DNA from: Gammaproteobacteria bacterium
GTDB taxonomy: Bacteria; Pseudomonadota; Gammaproteobacteria; Ga0077536
Reading direction: 5' to 3'
NCBI GenBank assembly: GCA_016209015.1
Contig: JACQWY010000019.1
Location: 124,001-188,000 of the forward strand
DNA: 64,000 bases
The stretch's first letter is position 1, and every line of letters starts with the position of its first letter. A program made the translations under genes and the position numbers. Below are positions 59,392-64,000 of this stretch, piece by piece. A model generated the notes under the pieces. That model ran no database searches. It was not told the origin of the DNA and was given only the letters and a program-made list of their open reading frames with translations.

Positions 59392-60066
59392 TCACAGCAG
59401 CCCCCGATCGGCGAACGAGACGACCTCGTCGTCCCCGGCGACGATATGGTCGACGACCCGGACGTCGACGAGGCCGAGGGCATCCCTCAGCCGGCGGGTG
59501 AGCAGCCGGTCGGCCTCGCTCGGCTCGGCGACGCCCGAGGGATGGTTGTGGGCCAGGATCACCGCTGCGGCGTTCAGCTCCAGCACGCGCTTCACGACTT
59601 CACGGGGGTGCACGGTCGCGGCATCGATCGTCCCGAAGAAGATCGGCTCGAAGGCGATGATGCGGTGGCGGGTGTCGAGGAAGAGGCAGCCGAAGACTTC
59701 GCGGCGCAGGGGCTTGAACTGGGCGAGCAGGTAGCGTTTCGCCGCCCCGGGGTTGTCGACGACGTCGAGCCGGTCCAGCGTCGTGCGCAGATAGCGCCGC
59801 CCGAGCTCGAGCGCGGCCTTGAACTCCGCGTAACGGGCGGCCCCGAGGCCAGGCAGCGCCTCGAATCCCGCCCGGTCGAGGTCGAGCAGCCCGCGCAGGC
59901 CACCGGTCTTCGACAGCAACTGACGCGCGAGCTGGACGGCATCGAGGCCGGCCCGGCCGGTGCGCAGCAGTATCGCCACGAGCTCGGCGTCGGCGAGCCC
60001 CGCCGGGCCTCCCGCGAGCAGACGCTCGCGCGGCCGCTCTCCTTGCGGCCAATCCTTCATGCTCAT
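59392..60066 (-). CDS. radC: RadC-family JAMM/MPN protein
   Basis: 224 residues from the ATG at 60066 (AAGGAT upstream). N-terminal helix-hairpin-helix-like region (LLAGGPAGLADAELVAILLRTG, LPGLGAARYAEFKAALELG) and a C-terminal JAMM metallo-domain with HNHPSGVAEPSEAD. The name comes from an old radiation-sensitivity assignment; the cellular role is unresolved. It diverges from coaBC, as in Pseudomonas. Confidence 0.93.
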   Translation of the reverse strand: MSMKDWPQGERPRERLLAGGPAGLADAELVAILLRTGRAGLDAVQLARQLLSKTGGLRGLLDLDRAGFEALPGLGAARYAEFKAALELGRRYLRTTLDRLDVVDNPGAAKRYLLAQFKPLRREVFGCLFLDTRHRIIAFEPIFFGTIDAATVHPREVVKRVLELNAAAVILAHNHPSGVAEPSEADRLLTRRLRDALGLVDVRVVDHIVAGDDEVVSFADRGLL

Positions 60067-60170
60067 ATCAACATCCTTGTATAAGCGTTTTATCACGGGC
60101 GGGTTTGCCCGGTACACGGTGCTCCGCCTTGGGGTAAGATCCCGCCCCCCAGCTTTCATTGTGCGGGATC

Positions 60171-61370
60171 ATGAGCACCTCGAACAAACGCCTCCTCGTG
60201 GTCGTCACCGGTGGCATCGCGGCGTACAAGGCGCCCGAGATCGTCCGCCGGGCGCGCAGCCGGGGCGCCGAGGTCCGCGTCGTCATGACGCCCGCCGCGT
60301 GCGAGTTCATCACGCCGCTCACGCTCCAGGCCGTGTCCGGCAATCCCGTCCATACCGAGCTCTTCGACGCGGCCGCCGAGGCGGCGATGGGCCACATCGA
60401 GCTCGCACGCTGGGCGGACGAGGTACTCGTCGCGCCGGCGAGCGCGGATTTCCTCGCCCGCCTCGCGCATGGCCTCGCCGGCGACCTCGCGAGCACGCTG
60501 TGTCTCGCCACGGCGGCGCCGCTCACGGTCGCGCCCGCCATGAACCGCCTGATGTGGGACAACGCCGCGACCCGGGCGAACGTCGCGTTGCTCGCCGCGC
60601 GCGGTGTGCGCATGATCGGCCCCGAGGCCGGCGAGCAGGCCTGCGGCGAGGTCGGGCCCGGTCGAATGAGCGAACCCGAGGCGATCGTCGGTGCCCTGTT
60701 CGATGCGCTGCCCGCGGGCGGGCTCGTGGGGCTGCGGGTTCTCATCACCGCCGGGCCGACCCAGGAGCCGATCGACCCCGTCCGGTTCATCACGAACCGC
60801 AGCTCCGGCAAGATGGGCTACGCGGTCGCAACCGCCGCGGCCGCCGCCGGTGCGCGGGTCACGCTCGTCAGTGGCCCGACCGCGCTCGCCGCGCCGGCCG
60901 GCGTCGACGTGCGCCGGGTGACGACCGCGGCCGAGATGTACGAGGCGGTGATGGCCGAGGTCGCGGCGCACGACATCTTCATCGCCTCGGCCGCCGTGGC
61001 CGACTATCGTCCCGAGGCGCCGGCGACGCAGAAGATGAAGAAGGCGGGTGCGGCGCTTACGCTGACTCTCGCGCCTACACAAGATATACTCCGCGCGGTC
61101 GCAGCACGCGAAGTACCGCCTTTCACGGTCGGCTTCGCGGCCGAAACAGAGCACGTGCTGGAAAATGCGCGCAGCAAGCTGACAGGGAAGTCCCTCGACA
61201 TGATTGCTGCCAACGAAGTCGGTGCCGGGATGGGTTTCGACAGCGACGAAAACGAGTTGCACGTGATCTGGCAAGATGGGGACACATTGCTTGGCCGGGC
61301 TTCCAAGAACAGCATCGCGCGACGACTCGTCGAACTCATCGCGGCGCGGTATCGCGCGGTTCGCGGCTGA
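60171..61370 (+). CDS. coaBC: Phosphopantothenoylcysteine decarboxylase / synthetase
   Basis: Bifunctional coenzyme A synthesis enzyme. The ATG at 60171 (MSTSNKRLLVVVTGGIAAYK) gives 399 residues; an upstream TTG adds four. The N-terminal CoaC flavodoxin-like domain has GHIELARWAD with the catalytic His, PAMNRLMW and a Cys-containing loop (QACGEVGPGRM). The CoaB domain starts at about residue 190 with ITAGPTQEPIDPVRFITNRSSGKMG. coaD, a later step, is also in this window. Confidence 0.97.
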   Translation: MSTSNKRLLVVVTGGIAAYKAPEIVRRARSRGAEVRVVMTPAACEFITPLTLQAVSGNPVHTELFDAAAEAAMGHIELARWADEVLVAPASADFLARLAHGLAGDLASTLCLATAAPLTVAPAMNRLMWDNAATRANVALLAARGVRMIGPEAGEQACGEVGPGRMSEPEAIVGALFDALPAGGLVGLRVLITAGPTQEPIDPVRFITNRSSGKMGYAVATAAAAAGARVTLVSGPTALAAPAGVDVRRVTTAAEMYEAVMAEVAAHDIFIASAAVADYRPEAPATQKMKKAGAALTLTLAPTQDILRAVAAREVPPFTVGFAAETEHVLENARSKLTGKSLDMIAANEVGAGMGFDSDENELHVIWQDGDTLLGRASKNSIARRLVELIAARYRAVRG

Positions 61371-61454
61371 GGCCGGGATGATCGTTCGGCTGCTGCTTCC
61401 CCACCGGCCGGTCCCGGGGGCCGGCGCCCTGATTCTGATGCGATCGGACTGCTG

Positions 61455-63938
61455 ATGCGCAAACCATCGTTGAATTTCCCGACGGGATTCCGGCCCGACC
61501 GGCGCCACGTCATGCTCGTCCTCGGCGTCGTCGCGCTGCTGCTCGTATTGAGCGGCGGCTATGGCCTGTACACCCGTTACGTCGATCAGCGCGAGAAGGC
61601 GGCGGAAGCCGCGGAGCAGGCGAAGGCCGACGCGCTGGCGCAAGACCTCGGCTCCGTCCTCGCCGTCAATCGCAAGCTGCTGCTCGAGCTCGCCGCCGAC
61701 CCGAAGGTGCTCGCCGCGCTGAGCGGCGCCGACGACGAGGTCCGCAAGGTGCTCGCCGCCGAGGCCCAGGGGAAATTCGCGAATGCGCTCATCCTGCGCC
61801 TCGTGCCCCGCGGCGCGTCCCAGCCCGATTCGTCGTCCACGCCGCCGCTCACCTACGCATCCGTCGAGCTGATGCACCAGAACGCGGCCGGCACGAAACC
61901 GATCGCCGCCGAGCTGAACCTGGGCGGCACGCCGCAGGAGCACATCGTCCTCATCCAGCGCGTGCCGGCACAGGGCGAGCTCGTCGGTTTCCTGCACCTG
62001 AGCCTGCAGGTGAACACGGTTCGCGACGCGCTGAAGAAGTTCGCGCCACCGGACATGGTGGCCGAGATCCAGCAGGCCGTCTCCAAAGGACCGCCCGTCA
62101 TCGTCGCGCGCGCCGGCGGCACGCCGAAAGCCGGCGTCGCGATGAAGTCCGCGCCCGTGCCCGGCACGGCCTGGGCCGTCGCCATCCGGGAGAGCGGCGT
62201 CGAGGAAGGCCCCGCGCTGGAGCTGCCGCCGATGCTCGCGCCGGCCGCGGGGCTCATCGCGCTGCTCGCGCTCGCCGGACTCGCCTACTCGAAACGCCTT
62301 GGCGGCCATGCCGGAACGACGAAGGCCGGCCGCGTGGAGGAAGGCGCGACGGAATTCCAGGGTGCGATCAAGTCCATCCTCTCGGGCGACTATCCGGGCC
62401 TCGAGCGCCTGCTGCCGGGCAGCGATGGCGCCGCCGTGGATACCTCCCCGATCTCGCTCGGCCTCGCGGGCGACGACGTGACGACCTTGCCGGCGCCGGC
62501 CGACGACGAGCCGTCCGCGCTGCCCGTGACGCCCGGCGTCGCGCCCGAGCCGAGCGTCGGCGGCGTCCCGTCCGTGATCTTCCGCTCTTACGACATCCGC
62601 GGCCTCGTCGGCAAGCAGCTCACCGAAGAGGGGGCGCGTAAAATCGGCCGCGCCTTCGGATCGGAAGCGGCTGCCGTGGGCCAGCAGACCGTCATCGTCG
62701 CCCGTGACGGCCGAAGCTCGAGCCTCGCGCTGCAGGCCGCGCTCGTCGCCGGCCTGCGCGAAGCGGGTCGCGACGTCGTCGACATCGGCCTGACGCCGAC
62801 GCCCGTGCTCTATTTCGCCACGAACTACCTCGACACGCGCACTGGCGTGATGGTCACCGGCAGCCACAACCCGGCCGAGTACAACGGCCTGAAAATGGTG
62901 CTCGACGGCCGCACGATCTCCGGCGAGGCGATCCAGGCCATCCGCCGGCGCATCGAGACCGACGATTACACGAGCGGCGCCGGCTCGCTCGAACAGCTCG
63001 AGATCGTCCCGGACTACATCCGGCGCATCAGCGAGGAAATCCCGGTGTCGCTCGGCGATTCGCTCAAGGTCGTCGTCGACTGCGGCAACGGCGTGCCCGG
63101 CATCGTCGCGCCCCACATCCTGCGTGCGATCGGTCACGACGTGATCGAGCTCTACTGCGAGGTCGACGGCGATTTCCCGAATCACCATCCCGATCCGAGT
63201 CAGCCCGAGAACCTCGAAGACCTGATCACGATCGTCAAGCACGAGCAGGCGGATCTCGGTCTCGCCTTCGACGGCGACGGCGACCGGCTCGGCGTCGTCG
63301 ACCGCAACGGCACGATCATCTGGCCGGATCGGCAGATGATGCTCTACGCGCAGGACATCCTCGCGCGCAATCCCGGCGCGACGATCATCTACGACGTGAA
63401 GTGCTCGAAGCATCTCGGCCCTTTCATCCGCGAGCACGGCGGCGAGCCCCTGATGTGGAAGACCGGCCATTCGCTCATCAAGGCGAAGATGATCGAGACC
63501 GGCGCGCTGCTCGCCGGCGAGATGAGCGGCCACATCTTCTTCAAGGAGCGGTGGTACGGATTCGACGATGCGCTCTACGGCGCGGCGCGTCTGCTCGAGA
63601 TCCTGGTCAACGCGAACGAGCCGCCGGAAGACGTGTTCGCGCGCCTGCCGGGCGGTGTCGCGACGCCGGAGCTGCGGCTCGACATGCCCGAGCACCGCCA
63701 CGCGGAATTCATGGAACAGATCAAGCAGGCGGCGAAGTTCCCCGATGCCGAGCTGAACGAGATCGACGGCCTGCGGGTCGATCTGCCCCAGGGTTTCGGC
63801 CTGGTCCGTCCTTCGAATACGACGCCCTGCCTCGTGCTGCGTTTCGAAGGCGACGACGACCATGCCCTGGCGGCGGTGAAGGACCGCTTCCGTTCGCTCC
63901 TGCTCGGGATCGACGCCACTCTCCAACTGCCTTTCTGA
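61455..63938 (+). CDS. algC: Membrane-anchored phosphomannomutase/phosphoglucomutase AlgC
   Basis: 827 residues. N-terminal part: membrane helix (about 19-40), an extracytoplasmic region rich in helices (about 41-255), a second helix (about 256-280) and a Pro/Ala-rich linker to about 370. C-terminal part (374 on): a complete hexose-phosphate mutase with TGSHNP (phosphoserine at Ser470), metal loop DGDGDR (606-611), sugar motif GEMSGH and phosphate motif RPSNTTPCLVLRFEG. It supplies mannose-1-P or glucose-1-P for LPS and exopolysaccharide. Pseudomonas algC loci have a related long form. No frame break separates the parts. Confidence 0.93.
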   Translation: MRKPSLNFPTGFRPDRRHVMLVLGVVALLLVLSGGYGLYTRYVDQREKAAEAAEQAKADALAQDLGSVLAVNRKLLLELAADPKVLAALSGADDEVRKVLAAEAQGKFANALILRLVPRGASQPDSSSTPPLTYASVELMHQNAAGTKPIAAELNLGGTPQEHIVLIQRVPAQGELVGFLHLSLQVNTVRDALKKFAPPDMVAEIQQAVSKGPPVIVARAGGTPKAGVAMKSAPVPGTAWAVAIRESGVEEGPALELPPMLAPAAGLIALLALAGLAYSKRLGGHAGTTKAGRVEEGATEFQGAIKSILSGDYPGLERLLPGSDGAAVDTSPISLGLAGDDVTTLPAPADDEPSALPVTPGVAPEPSVGGVPSVIFRSYDIRGLVGKQLTEEGARKIGRAFGSEAAAVGQQTVIVARDGRSSSLALQAALVAGLREAGRDVVDIGLTPTPVLYFATNYLDTRTGVMVTGSHNPAEYNGLKMVLDGRTISGEAIQAIRRRIETDDYTSGAGSLEQLEIVPDYIRRISEEIPVSLGDSLKVVVDCGNGVPGIVAPHILRAIGHDVIELYCEVDGDFPNHHPDPSQPENLEDLITIVKHEQADLGLAFDGDGDRLGVVDRNGTIIWPDRQMMLYAQDILARNPGATIIYDVKCSKHLGPFIREHGGEPLMWKTGHSLIKAKMIETGALLAGEMSGHIFFKERWYGFDDALYGAARLLEILVNANEPPEDVFARLPGGVATPELRLDMPEHRHAEFMEQIKQAAKFPDAELNEIDGLRVDLPQGFGLVRPSNTTPCLVLRFEGDDDHALAAVKDRFRSLLLGIDATLQLPF

Positions 63939-63987
63939 AGGCGCGACGCGTGTCGTCCCGATTCGTGTCGCGCGCGGGAGCCCCATC

Positions 63988-64000
63988 ATGACCCTCGATT
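63988..64000 (+). CDS. Start of next gene, cut by window edge (possibly argB)
   Basis: An ATG at 63988 follows GGGAG and begins MTLD before the window ends. In Pseudomonas argB follows algC, so acetylglutamate kinase is a reasonable guess from synteny only; four residues cannot confirm it. Confidence 0.35.

Noticed and set aside
60156-63989. Very long open frame on the minus strand (about 1277 codons) opposite coaBC and algC
   Set aside because: Arg/Asp/Val-rich, low-complexity translation with no domain; coaBC and algC on the plus strand are certain. It is an effect of high GC, where stop codons are rare on the opposite strand.

Overview
The window is a high-GC chromosomal segment from a gammaproteobacterium. 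Several blocks follow gene orders familiar from Pseudomonas and Xanthomonas: cutA-dsbD-aroQ-accBC-prmA-dusB, glnE-ilvE-LPS core genes, mnmE-yidC-rnpA-rpmH | dnaA-dnaN-recF-gyrB, bioBFCD, rpoH-ftsX-ftsE-ftsY-M16 proteases-rsmD-coaD, and rpmG-rpmB-radC-coaBC-algC. The exact lineage cannot be read off; a Nevskiales, Steroidobacter or Xanthomonadales-like group is a guess. Coding density is very high and no gene-free stretch reaches 300 bases. I saw no tRNA, rRNA, CRISPR array or intact insertion sequence.

Layout. 1-8.0 kb: minus-strand housekeeping run cutA, dsbD, tlpA-like, aroQ, accB, accC, prmA, a zinc-ribbon/DUF3426 protein and dusB (cut by the window edge). 8.1-12.9 kb: fxsA, then a likely accessory catabolic cluster with a VOC dioxygenase-like gene divergent from a TetR regulator, a group A FAD hydroxylase and an acyl-CoA-dehydrogenase-fold monooxygenase. 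13-24 kb: methionine aminotransferase, glnE, ilvE and two facing sets of LPS-core-type glycosyltransferase genes. The two sets meet at a 160-bp palindromic MITE-like element (21751-21910) sitting exactly on the CTAG stop codons of the two convergent genes.

24-34 kb: the probable replication origin. mnmE, yidC, rnpA and rpmH run left; dnaA, dnaN, recF and gyrB run right. Perfect DnaA boxes lie upstream and downstream of dnaA, with an AT-rich tract before dnaN. yidD is missing. These genes look less GC-rich than the rest of the window.

34-43 kb: comF diverges from the biotin operon bioB-bioF-bioC-bioD, with a BirA-operator-like inverted repeat between them. Then come a cytochrome oxidase subunit II-like protein lacking most CuA ligands, the heme O/A genes ctaA and ctaB (cyoE), an uncharacterised membrane protein, and rpoH behind a perfect CIRCE element (HrcA operator).

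43-55.5 kb: ftsX, ftsE and ftsY, a secreted M16 peptidase pair, rsmD, coaD, a YfhL-type ferredoxin, gamma-glutamyltransferase, mutM with an altered zinc-finger spacing, and a GldA/F/G-like ABC transporter set. 55.6-64 kb: an orphan hydantoinase A-like protein, a DesA-like desaturase, rpmB-rpmG, radC, coaBC, a long membrane-anchored AlgC phosphomannomutase, and the first codons of a further gene (argB by synteny). dut is absent from its usual place between coaBC and algC.
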